Notes: generated from the letters alone by a model not told the origin. Positions 12,261-23,829 are shown, numbered from the stretch's first letter. The stretch is DNA of 64,000 nt from Fomitopsis serialis (GCF_022376445.1 NW_025955120.1:1-64000); one strand, 5' to 3'. Program-made: numbers and translations.

Positions 12261-12537
12261 TGTCAAGGACAATACCCAAGAAAGAGATGCTGCGGAAGGC
12301 CATCAGGACTCTGAGTCGATGTCGTCGTCGCGCGCCGGACAAGTTATTTAGAGGCTCGATCCCGGCGCTCCGGAACGCTCAGCGCGACACGGCCACGTGC
12401 ATCGCTCCTCCACAGGGCACTTCACTAATAACGCGTCGGGCTCAAACTCATTCACATGAGACTACTATAGTCTATCCTCTCCTCGCACTCCCGCGTACTG
12501 GTCTTCGTTATCCCTGGTGTATTGCTTCTGAACGGGG

Positions 12538-13536
12538 ATGGCACGGAAACCTTGGGCTCTCGGGTGGCATGTCGACAAGGAAGCTGTCATCGAACTATCC
12601 AGATATCTCAACCTCGTACGCGGGCCAAAAGCTGACGATGAGCTGGCAGTCGAGGACGCGGGAGTCAAATATATCGTGAGCCGCCTTTGGTGGCCTTACA
12701 TGATGGAGTGCTTGGTTGATGAAGACGAGAACATCGAGCTCGTCTTCGCCATCTACGTCGATAACAAGCGCAGGTCGTATCCTCCTAGGTGGATTCCGCG
12801 CTCGCAGATGTTGTCGAAGAAGTACGCCGACAAGTTGAACGAGCTGATGCCACTCAAGGGCAAGGCTCAGTGGTATTAATGTGTCGACGGCTCGCATACA
12901 CCGTGGCGCTATCCGGACGACGATGACGACGACGAGGATGAAGTCTGGGTCGACGTCTTGCACACGTTGCCACAGCCCGAACCGGAGGAAGAAGCTGGTG
13001 TGGATGTTGTCGTGCAAGAATACGAAGCCGAGTACGGAGAGTACGATGAGGAGGAAGTCGAGTATGGTGTTGGTGCCGAAGAAGACCTTGTGGAATTCTA
13101 TGAAGATGACCAGGAACCCGCGGAGCACGCCGAGGAAGGAGGAGAGTATCTCAAGGAGAGAGGAGAGTACCTCGAGGGCGATGCGGAGGACCTGGAAGAG
13201 GCTGCGACGGGCTCTCAGGACGGTACAGACTACGCCAAGGGGTCTATGGTGGGCATCGATGGTGAAGTTGCCGTGTACGATGAACAAGACGTGGTGGACA
13301 TCGAAGACGATGACCCGGATGCTGTTCGCGATGACGAGGACGCTGAAACATGCGATATCGAGGACGGCGACGCTGTGACATCCGTCATTGGGAACGACAA
13401 CCGCAATACGACCCCGCCGGCGAGTACAGCCTGCGATATTAATGTTCGCGAAGGTGTCAACGGCACGTCTTCTAGCGGCGTGGAGCCCGATTGTAAAGGT
13501 GGTCCAGCAGGTGCTGCAGAAGATGGGCTGTGGTAG
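12538..13536 (+). pseudogene. GWA family copy (long-tail type) with premature stop
   Basis: Intronless frame starting MARKPWALGWHVDKEAV, nearly identical to the intact gene at 16905-17981. At 12876-12878 the codon after AQWY is TAA, where the 16.9-kb copy has CAG. The change needs one C-to-T and one G-to-A. Beyond the stop the frame continues open through CVDGSHTPWRYPDDDD and an acidic tail to 13536. The tail has two units of the EEYLEEG-type repeat where the intact copy has about six. As written, only 113 residues of core could be made. Confidence 0.75.
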
Positions 13537-13749
13537 TGCAGTATGTTCAACGTTCATTACATGCGTGTATCGATACAGACTGCCCTTCATCATTTAACAA
13601 ATATCCCCTTCCTGACACCCTAGCCCCCTACGTCAGGCATGCCTGCGGGGCAGGTCCATGCTCGAAGTCTCAGGCTATCACGACGAACTGTTTCACTACT
13701 TTCTGCCTCTGGCATAGCTCATAGGGACTCGAGTACTAATATATCACTT

Positions 13750-13990
13750 ACCTACGCCGCTGGAGAACCTGCTGAAACACGAAGGCGAGGACTCGGATTA
13801 TCATTGAGACCGAGGTGCAGAGTACGTCCGGGAAGATACGAAATGCACTGAGGAGAAGTAGACATGCATCGAGAAGGGCGAAGAGTATGTCGAAGTAGGC
13901 GTGACTCAGATTGAGGACGACCGCGTCCGAGTCGTGGAATGTCAGGCAGCGCTCTGTCATACGTCTTGGGGCCACTGGCAAATCCACCCA
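13750..13990 (+). pseudogene. Possible relic of a GWA acidic tail
   Basis: One frame reads EDSDYH-stop, AEYVREDTKCTEEK-stop, then EKGEEYVEVGVTQIEDD. This resembles the tail of long-tail members, and the 33.4-kb copy also has YVEVGVQ. No core is attached. The rest of 13537-14170 holds nothing I recognise. The match is short, so the call is weak. Confidence 0.3.
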
Positions 13991-14170
13991 TGTGAGTCCT
14001 CAGAAGCCTATATACACTGTACATACCCAAGCGTTGCCTGCGCTTCTGCAGCCGTGATAACAAGATCATATGTTTCGAGGAATAGAAAAATTGCGGTTGT
14101 CTTTCTCAGTACATACATTACGGCGACTGGTACGCGATCCGGGCGAGGAAATCATTTGAGTAGAAGACAG

Positions 14171-16413
14171 TCACATTACAACGGAAATAAGTGGTAGTAG
14201 GTGAAGAGGAAGAAGACGGTATTGCCCATGCCATGGAGCGGTATCAGACGTATTATACGTCCTGTTACTCCTGTATAGCTTCACGGGCCCACACATCAAC
14301 ATCGTGTTCCCGGTAATACTGAAGGAAGACATACTGAGTGCAGATAATAACGCGCTAAGATCCGGATTTGAGTTGTTCAGCGCAGCGTTCCGAAGTATGA
14401 CTCTATGAGGATGCTCGATTTGACGTTGAGGATTATTCTGGATAATCATCTCGAGCAGCCTATCCTTAGTCTTCTCTGCACTTGGATCCGTCCAGCGCTC
14501 GAATTCTGTCCACTCTAATCTATGGTAATTTACGAAGAGTAGTCACAATGAGCAATGCTAGATCACAACGCGATGATGGTGAATGACGGCACTTACTCCC
14601 TTATTACGGAGGCGGGCTCGCGAAGCTGTTCAAGCTGCTGCCTTATGGCCTGAGTGCGAGCACTTTCAGCTTTCTTGAGCACAGCCGATGCGCCCGAGGC
14701 TGTGCGCTGCGGTCCATGTATACTTGTACCGCTTTTCTGTGTTGTGCTAACAGCCGCCACGTTCCTGCTCATGTCCGCAGGTCCACCACTCCTGCGAGGG
14801 ATCCTAGAGGGTCCTGGGGTCCTCGAGTCCACAACACGCTGAGGTGATGCGGTCGCATGAGGCCCACTAGCAGGTTTGGAAGTTTGGACAGCTGTCTGAG
14901 CATCACGAAGAGCACCGGCGAGCCGTACTGGTTGCCGATGAACAGGCGGTGCAGCTGTGGTAGAACGAGCCGCCCTGGTGGCCGTCGATCGCTGGCCTTG
15001 AACAACCCGCGCGCTGGTCACTCTTGGAGTATTCGAGGGCACGGCGGACATTCCGGCCTGGTCAGTATGTGCGGATGCGCCTGAATCCCCTCCTATAACT
15101 CCAGAGTTCTGCGATGAACGAGGAGCACCGGCTCGTCCACGCGTAAAGGGGGCACCGGGGGCCTCAGCAGCAGTAACCATTGTACCACTAGTAGGGACCT
15201 TTTTTGGCACCTCAGGACGAAGAATCCTTTGGCGATTGAGACTTGCCACGGCGTACGCCGTCAACATCGCGCTTCATAACATTTGGTACACGGTAGCTTA
15301 CCTTGTACCCTGCTCTGAACGACGAGTTTGCATGGTAGTATTGGAACTTCGCTGAGACGGTCCAGCCCGTCCTGAAGGTTCAACTCCTGGGCGACTGCAA
15401 AAGTTGGCTTCAAATTACCGCAGAGGAACATATACCCAACGTCATGTAAGCTGACCTTGCAGATGCTAAGACTGTGCGCTTGCCCTTGGTCACGTCCGTG
15501 GTCCCGTACCGCACCCTGCAAGAGATGTCAAAGACGTCAATAAGAGTTGGTTACAAAACAACGTACGTCTTCTTCAGTGCAGCTGCAGGGCGGAGGGTCC
15601 TATTGTGCAACGAGCACAAGGGCCTGTAAGTCCTCAAGTTGTACCCTTGAGAGGTGGTCCAACTTACCTCGGACGCCCCCGAGCTGGCTGGTGAGCGGTG
15701 CCAGTGGCTTCAAGGGGAGGCGAATAAACACTGTCATATTCTAGGTCCGTGTCGGACTGCTGCTCTGAGGCCGGCGGTTGACGGTAGGTAGGGTCAGTAT
15801 TGTTGGATAGGAATTCGATCTGATCATCTTCGCAGTTTGCGATGGAGAAGAATGGACCAACAGCCGCCACTGCGGCGATTGCTTCTACGTGCCGACCCTC
15901 ATCGGCGAGGGCAGAAAATAGCAACGTAAGCTGCTTGAAAGCTCCAGACTTCGCGGCGGTTTGGTATTGATGCATGTCCCTTTCGAAAGCTGCCTCATAG
16001 CTGTGCTCCGGAATGTCGGGAGATAGGTATGGAAGTGTCTTGATCTCGCAAACAGCCAGGATCGCGTGGTCGTCAACTATGCAATCACCCTTGTAGTGTG
16101 CAAGCATCGCCTCGTAATTGCGTACCTCGGAGGACGTGACCCGGCGTTTGACTCCCCGGTGGCCCTCCATGTAAAGTAACACGAAGTCCGGCAGTTTCCT
16201 GACCTTTTTCAGAGCACCGTTACTCTTGAGTTGCAGCTTTGTCAGAGGGTATTGAGGAGCGGCAAAGACACGGTTGGGATTGAATCTTCCGTCACGGTCG
16301 AAAGCTTTCGCCCAGTACGGGTACCAGAAACCTTCTAGTCCATCCTCGTTATACTCCTTGTGATCGCCAGCAAATGACTGTAGAACATCGAGGGAGAGCA
16401 TATAGTCGTCCAT
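14171..16413 (-). CDS. PD-(D/E)XK nuclease-like protein, module 1
   Basis: Read leftwards from the ATG at 16413. Exon 1 (to about 15664) encodes a domain shared with the genes at 47.9 and 55.9 kb: AFDRDGRFNPNRVFAAPQYP, KLPDFVLLYMEG, ILAVCEIKTLP, a Gln-containing helix (QTAAKSGAFKQLTLLF) and VAAVGPFFS. The pattern PD, about 50 residues, then ExK, then Gln fits the PD-(D/E)XK fold; this is a motif-level assignment. Several small exons and a Ser/Ala/Pro/Arg-rich basic exon (14593-15267) follow. The last exon begins LEWTEFERWTDPSAEKTKDR (from 14518), homologous to HEWSMWYHWEHPNGIKQRS of module 3. Small-exon boundaries and the stop at 14171 are uncertain. It lies head to head with the intact GWA gene at 16905. 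Confidence 0.6.
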
Positions 16414-16904
16414 GGTTAGATCAGCGAGCTAGGATCACCGGAGTGGATGCCAGTTGCGACCGCGTTTGAACGCTGCCACCACACTTATATATGCCGAGGT
16501 GGGCACACTCGTAGGCTGCGAATAGTCCGCTTCTGAGGCCAGGTAAACTTCCGAAGCACATGTTAGGCAACCTTTGTTCTCCGAAATGTACCTGCATTTG
16601 GAAGGTCGCGCCTTGCGGCCATGGTTGTTATCCCAAATAGGCAGTGTGGCTTGCGTGGACCTGCGTGGACCGTGGCACATCAGGGCACATCATGATCAGC
16701 ATGGATCAAATCCGATCAATCGCCGTGGACCGTGTCCACCTCTGTCCAAATTAGGCAGTTTTGTACTTCTGTCCACGGCATGTGACCGCGTTGCTTCGTT
16801 TGAACCGCTTGATTGTGGCTTGACTTCTTAGCTGTACGCCACTTTCCGCCCAGACCCACACCGTGTTCTCTCTCGCCTTCACTGTATCCACCCCTCACTT
16901 TATG
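16414..16904. promoter_or_regulatory. Divergent intergenic region, module 1
   Basis: 491 bp between the two divergent starts. It contains GTGGACC-type repeats (about 16655-16680: GCGTGGACCTGCGTGGACCG) and GGCATGTGACCGCG at 16777-16790, an E-box-centred sequence also found upstream of other GWA genes. Confidence 0.5.
16777..16790 (+). promoter_or_regulatory. E-box-like CATGTGACCGCG element
   Basis: GGCATGTGACCGCG lies 115-128 bp before the GWA start at 16905. The same core occurs near 45.76, 46.33, 52.78 and 54.18 kb upstream of other members, though in opposite orientation relative to the gene. CANNTG cores are typical bHLH sites; the factor is unknown. Confidence 0.4.
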
Positions 16905-17981
16905 ATGTCGCGGAAACCTTGGGCTCTCGGGTGGCTTGTCGACAAAGAAGCCGTCACCCAACTTGCCAGGCGTCTTAACCTTGTACGCGGGCCAAAAGCC
17001 GACAAAGAAATAGAAGTCGAGTACGCGGGAGTCGACTACATCGTGGGTCGCCTTTGGTGGCCATACATGATGCGGTGCCGGGTTGGTGATAACGACTGGG
17101 ACACCGAGCTCGTCTTCGCCATCTACGTCGATAACAAGCGCAGGTCGTACCCCCCAAGGTGGATTCCGCGCTCGCAGATGTTGTCGAAGAAGTACGCCGA
17201 CAAGTTGAACGAGCTGATGCCACTCAAGGGCAAGGCTCAGTGGTATCAGTGTGTCGACGGCTCGCATACACCGTGGCGCTATCCGGACGACGATGACGAC
17301 GACGAGGATGAAGTCTGGGTCGACGTCTTGCACACGTTGCCACAGCCCGAACCGGAGGAAGAAGCTGGTGTGGATGTTGTCGTGCAAGAATACGAAGCCG
17401 AGTACGGGGAGTACGATGAGGAGGAAGTCGAGTATGGTGTTGGTGCCGAAGAAGACCTTGTGGAGTTCTATGAAGACGATCAGGAACTCGTGGAGTACGC
17501 CGAGGAAGGAGAAGAGTACCTCGAGGAAGGAGAGGAGTACCTCGAGGAAGGAGGAGAGTACCTCGAGGAAGGAGGAGAGTACCTCGAGGAAGGAGAAGAG
17601 TACCTTGAGGAAGGAGAGCAGTGCCCCGAGGGCGATGCGGAGGACCTGGAAGAGGGTGCGACGGGCTCTCAGGACGGTACAGACTACGACAAGGGGTCTA
17701 TGGTGGGCAGCGAGGGTGAGGTTGCCGTGTACGATGAACAAGGCGTGGTGGACATCGAAGACGACGACTCGGATACTGTTCGCGGTGACGAGGATGCCGA
17801 CATATGCACTGAGAACGATGGTGGTCAGGCGGTTGCATCCGTCGGGATTTACGACGACTGCAACGCTACGTCGAGCGCAGGCGATGTCCATCGTGGAGGG
17901 GTCGATGACGTGCCCTCATCTCGCGGTGTGGAATGCCGCTCTGAAACGAGCCCCACGGGCGCGGCAGGAGATGCACCGTGA
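16905..17981 (+). CDS. GWA family protein, long-tail type, intact
   Basis: Single exon of 358 residues starting MSRKPWALGWLVDKEAV; a second ATG immediately precedes it. Core (residues 1-120): YIVGRLWWPYMM, TELVFAIYVDNKRRSYPPRW, LNELMPLKGKAQWYQCVDGS. From about residue 125 the protein is overwhelmingly Asp/Glu (DDDDDDEDE, then EYEAEYGEYDEEEVEYG) and includes about six EEYLEEG-like heptads. No signal peptide or membrane segment, so probably nuclear or cytosolic. Domain unknown to me. It is divergent from the nuclease-like gene at 14171-16413. The 12.5-kb gene is a recent duplicate. Confidence 0.75.
   Translation: MSRKPWALGWLVDKEAVTQLARRLNLVRGPKADKEIEVEYAGVDYIVGRLWWPYMMRCRVGDNDWDTELVFAIYVDNKRRSYPPRWIPRSQMLSKKYADKLNELMPLKGKAQWYQCVDGSHTPWRYPDDDDDDEDEVWVDVLHTLPQPEPEEEAGVDVVVQEYEAEYGEYDEEEVEYGVGAEEDLVEFYEDDQELVEYAEEGEEYLEEGEEYLEEGGEYLEEGGEYLEEGEEYLEEGEQCPEGDAEDLEEGATGSQDGTDYDKGSMVGSEGEVAVYDEQGVVDIEDDDSDTVRGDEDADICTENDGGQAVASVGIYDDCNATSSAGDVHRGGVDDVPSSRGVECRSETSPTGAAGDAP
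17502..17620 (+). repeat. 21-bp coding minisatellite (EEYLEEG repeat)
   Basis: Tandem 21-bp units of the type GAGTACCTCGAGGAAGGAGA encode EEYLEEG or GEYLEEG. About six copies here, against about two in the duplicate at 13130-13180, so copy number has changed since duplication. Confidence 0.8.
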
Positions 17982-18637
17982 TACTTCCGTACGTTTATGT
18001 TCAATGCTACGCGAGTGCATCGAACCTGACCGCCATTTTTCACTTACTCAACAGAAACCGTCGCCTTGTGTCGCCCTGGCACCCTTCCGTATTCATACCT
18101 AGGATCATCTCACTGTCTGCATGTTGCCCCGTTGCTCTTTCCGATAAATTTGCTCTCCAAGTCGCTCAAACGCTGTTACATTGTACCACATACGTCGCAA
18201 TCCCCCGAATCAATCTCGTCGTTTCGTACAATATCCACACTGTTATATGTATTTGCATCATAAATCGATCCCAGTCTACGCGCAGTACACAGTGAAAGCT
18301 GCGGTCGAATGGGCCAGCTTTTTGATGTGACGACTTCTTACTATTGTCGCGTCAGTACTAGAGTCCACACTTCAGATCCTCAGACCCAGCTGGCCAGGCT
18401 ATGGCGGCGAAGGCTAGATGATTCTTTACCGATGACCTGATACCTGTAGGATAGACACACGCAACCTGAAGAACGTATTCGTCCAACATTCCGATATGAC
18501 GATTTGTAGCCAGACTCTCAGACTCTCAGAAAGCTAGACGCGTCTGTGGCTGCGGATCACGCCTCCAGTGGCCGCGAGGCCTCAATCTCCTTCATCACGG
18601 TGTCGCGTACCGGAACCTGTCTTTCTCCGCATCAAAT
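17982..18637. other. Intergenic between two GWA copies
   Basis: 656 bp covering the 3' flank of the intact gene and the upstream region of the next copy. I see no gene here. Confidence 0.4.
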
Positions 18638-19559
18638 ATGTCTCTATTGCCCTGGGCTCTTGGATGGGTCGTGGACAAGGAATATCTCCTGCAATTCGCT
18701 CGGCAACTCCAGCTCGTACAAGGACCAGAAGCCGACAACACGTTAAGACTCACGTATGCCGCAGGCTATCGACTACATCGCATTGAAGCTGCGGTGGCCG
18801 TACCTCATGGACTGCGTGGTTGGTCACGGCTGCCATACAGAGCTTATCTTCGCGGTCTATGTCGACTACAAGCTCAGGCCATATCCCCCCAGATGTATTG
18901 CTCGCTCGCTGCTGCTGCCCCGGGAGTACGCAGTCGCGCTGAAGGAGTTTATGCCGCTGAAAGGCAAACCTCAATGGTATTGCTGCGTTGGAGGGTCGCA
19001 TACACCGTGGCGTCTCAATATCGAGAGCCTCGGAGACGATGTCTGGATCGACGCCTTGCGCATGCTCCCACAGCCCGATCCCGTCGACGAAGGCGATGAT
19101 ACTGAAGACGACGCCGCTCGCGGGGAGTACGACGATGAAGGTATCGAACCTGATGCTGACACCGATGATGAACTCGCCGGAGACGACCAAGAGGTGTTTG
19201 AACGCGAGGACTGTGACGAAGATGGCGCGTATCATACGGAGGAAGGTATATGTTACACCGAGGAAGGCGAGGAGCCCGTCGGGAACGGCGTGGAGTACAG
19301 CCAGGATGCTGTGGAGTATGCAGAAGCTGGGTACATGGATGGTACGGATGAGGACGTCTCGAGCGACGAAGGGTACGAGAGCGATGTGTACGTTGGAGAC
19401 CATGCGGCGCGCTCCGAAGACGAAGACGACTCGGTCACTGTTTGTGGCGATGAGGAGGTCGAAGCATGCGAGCCTGAGCACTGCGACGTTGCGCCTGCAA
19501 GTGCCGACGACGTTGGCGACGTGACCTCGGGGCACAGTTTGTCGCGTGGATGCGAATAA
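18638..19559 (+). pseudogene. GWA family copy (long-tail type), frameshifted
   Basis: The start MSLLPWALGWVVDKEYLLQFARQLQLVQGPEAD (split here as LPWALGWVVDKE and LQLVQGPEAD) is in one frame up to about 18765. The rest of the core (DYIALKLRWPYLMDC, TELIFAVYVDYKLRPYPPR, LKEFMPLKGKPQWYCCVGGS) and the acidic tail to 19559 are in another. Compared with the 16.9-kb copy, the junction TATGCCGCAGGCTATCGAC has four extra bases, a net +1 shift. The tail is long, open and acidic. An unseen intron could in principle bridge the frames, but the relatives have none here. Confidence 0.65.
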
Positions 19560-20015
19560 CGCACTATCATCCAGCGACGTTCAGTTTGGCCCAGCAGTCA
19601 CCACGGAAGATTTGTCGTCGTCATTGCTCCGTATGTTCATTATCCATCGCATACAGGAATTGACTCCGCTGATTGCCGCTCTTTTTCGAACAGGAATCCT
19701 CGTACTATGATGTCTTCAGCATCGTTCACTCGACCTGATCTCGATTCAAACTCACTATGAGATTCAGCCTCAGGTCCGACGTCCATTAACCTCTACGCCG
19801 CGCAGAAACACGGCTATAACACTTGTTATGGATACCTCTACTTGATATACTGCCCGATCGTGTGAGGCTCACCAGTCGCAGGCCGCACAAAACTAGTGTA
19901 TTAGTAAGTCATATGTAGCATATACTACAGACTGATGGTCAACATCACTTCTGACCAGAATCGCATGAGACCGCACACCTGATATGAATAATCCTTGACT
20001 ACGTTTCATCCCTCT
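19560..20015. other. Convergent intergenic region
   Basis: Lies between the 3' ends of the 18.6-kb GWA copy and secreted-family copy C. No gene seen. Confidence 0.4.
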
Positions 20016-21885
20016 CTAAAGTGGAGGCGGAAACCCGTCGAAGTCTATCGGAATACAGTGCGGTTCGTAATCGCCATCAGGAACCCACGGCGCGCCTTGC
20101 GGCACCCAACAGAGCTCCTACGGAAATCCTGTCAACCTCATAGATCCGTATTCAACAGGAAGCACTCACGTCGACGCCACAAGCGGGCTCGCATTTGATC
20201 CATACTGGCCAATCAAGCCAGTCTATAAGCGAGTCGAATTCACCCCTCCACTTCTCCAGGTATCCTCGGACGACGTCGGCGGACTTCTCTTCCGCGTCGA
20301 AGGCATCTACCCAAGCCTCCGTGTAGACTCGACAGATCTCGTGCAGCACCTCCTCCACGGCGTGATGCAGAACGCGCTCCTGCTTCGTGAACTCTGCCCG
20401 CGGCAAGTGCCCCGTGAAGCGCGCCGCGCAGTCGCGCGCGATCCTCGCGAACCATGCTGGCTCCCCGATGTCTTCGCGGTGCATGTACGGGATGAGCGAG
20501 ACGACGAGCTGCCTGCGGACCCTCGCCAGCCGTTCGGTGACGTTCGTCACCGGCTGGTGCAGGAGGTGCCGCACGTACGGGAGTCGGCCTGAAAAGCGGT
20601 CCTGGATGACCCGTGCAAGGGCCTCCCAGTCCACCCCGCTCGTCGCCGACGAGTTGCGTGTCATGACTTCGGCGATGTCCGCGCGCACGTGGGCGATGTC
20701 CGCCTGCGAGATGTTGCCCGGGCGGTACTCGTCCCGCGCCATTGTGCGACGCGCCTCGACGAGCGACGTCAGGGCTGGGTCGTAGAAGGAGAACATACTC
20801 GCGGGATCAACGCGGACGCGTACTTCTCCTGGGAACTGGTTGTGCCATGTCCCCGCGTTAAAGCCTTCGATGTCTAGGTCGGGCAGCGCCCCTTTCCATC
20901 CCTTGGGGTACGAACGTGGATCATCGACCAACTGATCTCTGAGCAGACCGTTCTCCTTGTCGAGCTGATTGTGGGTAAGCCCGTGGATCGTCGCTTCTGG
21001 AGTGCACTGGCCACGAGGGAGCCGATCTTGCCATGGCGGTGCAGAAAGATCGTCTTCTGATCGTGACGCGTCTGAGGGAGTCGGGAAAGGCGAAGAAGGA
21101 TCCAAATCAGCTAACGAGTTCACACTCGACATGGTAGAGACAAGCTCCAGGCCCTGCGAGAAATCGCAGTACATGACCTCGCTGGGACATGTAGCAAGGA
21201 AAGTCAGCGCGAGGCATCTAGAGTAGCTGAAGCACGTACAAGTCGAATTCCATCCGCAGGAAACCGTCAATTCCGTATTGCCTTGCCCAAGCACATCCGT
21301 CGACTATACGGTCTATCTCGTGCCTCCACGGGCTTCCTGGGTCCCCTGTCCGGCCCGGCTCACCCCAGATCAAGATGTCTTGGGTGTCGCCCACACCGCC
21401 GTACTTGTTGCCGCTGCATCCGTCAAAGTAGACGAGCTGCAGATCGCGAGTTGCGATGTACGTCAGCAAGGTGCCGTTCGTGCCAAAGGCAAACATCATG
21501 GAGTGCTCGAGGTCGAACGCGATCCAGTCCATCGACGGGCAGCCGCGTAAAAATCTCCCGTGGTGAAGCACAGTGCCCTTCGGGATGATCGCACGCGCAA
21601 TGGAGTGGCCTGAGTCCGAGATTAGTGACTGGACGTAACAAGGAGTTGGAGCAGGAATCGTACCAATAGGGTACTTGGAGTTCGGCATCATTTGCAGAAG
21701 AGAGCCAGAGACTGGAATACGAGGTTGCCCGTCGCGTCTTCGCTTAGACGTTCGTTCCATGGGCGGGAGTGCCATGCTCGGGGTGACGTATCGACCGAAG
21801 GTGTGAGCGGCACTTGCGAAGCACTAATCAAGGCCCACAGTCTCACTGAAAGTAAGATGGGGGCAAGTCTTCTCCACCAGCACAT
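20016..21885 (-). pseudogene. Secreted fungal protein of unknown function, copy C, one-base frameshift
   Basis: Three exons as in copy B: 21885-21240, 21181-20170, 20117-20016, the last reading ELCWVPQGAPWVPDGDY. Blocks are conserved (SEDATGNLVFQSLA, GHSIARAIIPKGTVLHHGR, DLQLVYFDGCSGNK, MEFDFEVMYCDFSQGLELVS, AGTWHNQFPGEVRVRV, WLDWPVWIKCEPACG). Exon 1 is 646 nt where the reading frame needs 647. At about 21710, after CAGTCTCTGG, one base is missing compared with A and B, and the frame reaches TGA after LFCK. Apart from that base the gene is open, so a recent mutation or a sequence error are both possible. The variable middle is acidic and Ser/Pro-rich. Confidence 0.75.
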
Positions 21886-23210
21886 TGTTCTGGACAGCGG
21901 AGAGAGGCCTGAGCACTGGCCGTTCGGAGAATTGAAGTGACTGACGCAGATACGGTGAAGCGATCAAGCCTGGCGCACTGTGCAAGTAAGTCGCAGCGCG
22001 ATAACCTCGCTGCGGCGCAGAACCTGTACTGACGATAAGTAATGTCAGTCAACAACACACTCCCGCGATACTATTGCCCGCGTCAGGATCAGGCCATATG
22101 GGAGCCATAACGGCGTGTGGCAGTGTTGGCAGATCCGCGGAGTCTGGACGCCGTACCAGTGAGTCGGCCTCGGTCGCTTTTTGCGCGGAAGCGAAGACAC
22201 GAAGCTGCAGTCGTTGCAGACCACGCAAATGCTCATGTACAGAAGATGAAGGTTGAGGATACGACAGGGATACGACTCGGAGGCAACAATCGGAGACTCC
22301 GACACAGAGTCTGGTCCCAGTATGGCATGCCCGAACTCTCCGGGGTGGTCCTCCCGGGCGGGCCGGTCGTCGATCGAACCTCGATGGCGTGGGACACGGT
22401 GCGATGAGCGCAGGATGCACTGAGGAGGCATATGAGCGTCGGCCTTCAAGTTGTACTTGCATACTTGCCCGCGACACTGCTGGTGTGCACATTTGCGCAA
22501 CCGATGCTTAAGACCTGTGCATTACTCTTCGTACTCTACGGTCTCTGATGGGCCGTTGCCACCGCGTCTCCCAAGCTGAGAACATCGCGGAGCAAGCTTG
22601 CTGGGAGTAGTAATTTGAACATGATTCCGGTATGTCCATCTTGATTCGTGAGTCCGCATTATGCTGAGAAGCGCGTTCAATGACTAGTACATCCATTGCA
22701 ACGGCCGGGCCTTTCATGATCTAGCAGCAACGTGGAAGTCAGCTACGTATAGATCGTCTGTTCATGGCAAGATCTGGCCATGAGACCGCATCACGGAATC
22801 CTGAAGGCACAGAAAGCCGCCGGCCCGCCTTGGTCCCTTCTTGTCGTCAGACCGAAGCTCGCACCAGAACGTCAATCCTTCAAGCTCAAGATCTCAAGAG
22901 CTCATGCCTCAGCAAAAGCCAATAGATTGGAAACTTTGTCGCTTGTGCAGAGTTCTTGACACCGTCTTGATGAGTAGGCCCTTGGACACTTGAGGACCAC
23001 TGTTCCATTGCGCTCATTCTCCGTGATCTCACACTGGCGGCGAAAACTGGTCTGCGTCACTTACAGTCACTTGATGAAACCCGTCACGCGGTCACGCCCT
23101 CCATCATGGAATCGTGGAACTCATTGCCGCAGAAGGCTTCCAGAAAGTCTGAGGCGCATATATAGGCGGACGCTCAAGTGAAGGACGTCGGACCGCAACA
23201 CCTTGTCCAG
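21886..23210. other. Intergenic: unassigned DNA, then duplicated GH30 promoter
   Basis: 22045-22500 has a minus-strand frame with two CxxC pairs (VCNDC, ICQHC) but no family match or paralog, so it is not called. From about 22780 the DNA matches the inverted upstream region of the left GH30 copy. A TATATA at 23159-23164 lies about 50 bp before the GH30 start. Confidence 0.45.
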
Positions 23211-23829
23211 ATGGCCGTCCGACTACTCACCCTTGTGCCGCTACTGTTCCTAGGGGTTCGCGGGGTTCAGATTACGTCCACGACGCGGCAGACTATCCAT
23301 GGCGTTGGCGCGTCGGGAGCGTGGTGGACGCTTGACCTCGCGCTCTTTCCGGATGATGTTCGCCAGAACGTCTCCAACCTGCTCTTGAACCAGAATAGTG
23401 GTATGTCTACCTCCGTTTCCATGGGACCGAAATATCTGGATTTCGTGCTATGCAGGTCTCGGCCTCACCGATTATCGATACAACCTTGGAGGCGGTGGAG
23501 TCGGTATCACTACATGGGATAGGGCACCGGAGACTCCATACGTTAGGTAGTCAGACTGGCATCCCACCGTATGCCATTGTGAACTTACTGGTTTGTGCTG
23601 TTCAGCGATGGCGTGTACAGCAGGTACTTACTACCTCAAGGAAGCTGCTCTGCAAGGTGTGCCCGTGTTCACGCTATTCGTGAACAGTGCCGTGAGTGTG
23701 CTTTGTATCCCAAGTCTCTGGCGCGACTGACACTTAGCATGTAGCCCGTCACGATGACTAGCAACAATCAAAGCTGTGGGGGCAACCTCGTCACGGAGCG
23801 CATCCCCGCATACGTGCAGTATCTCACCG
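23211..23829 (+). pseudogene. GH30-like glycoside hydrolase, right copy, 5' part
   Basis: ATG at 23211 opens the same signal peptide (MAVRLLTLVPLLFLGVRG) and GH30 start as the left copy. Exon 2 gives LGLTDYRYNLGGGGVGITTW. Exon 3 has lost 17 bp relative to the left copy just after GATGGCGTGTACA (about 23614), which shifts the frame. Homology to GH30 stops at about 23829 (after YVQYLT) and is replaced by a DAP3 reading frame. The 3' part of the gene lies 4.2 kb away at 27985. Confidence 0.75.

Noticed and set aside
12595..13593. 332-codon minus-strand frame with hydrophobic repeats opposite a GWA gene (also 16716-17891)
   Set aside because: Mirror of the acidic coding repeats: reversed Glu/Asp codons read as Leu/Val/Phe. 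No start context or splice logic.
22045..22500. Zinc-ribbon protein (VCNDC ... ICQHC)
   Set aside because: Two CxxC pairs only, in one of several overlapping frames; no family or splice support.
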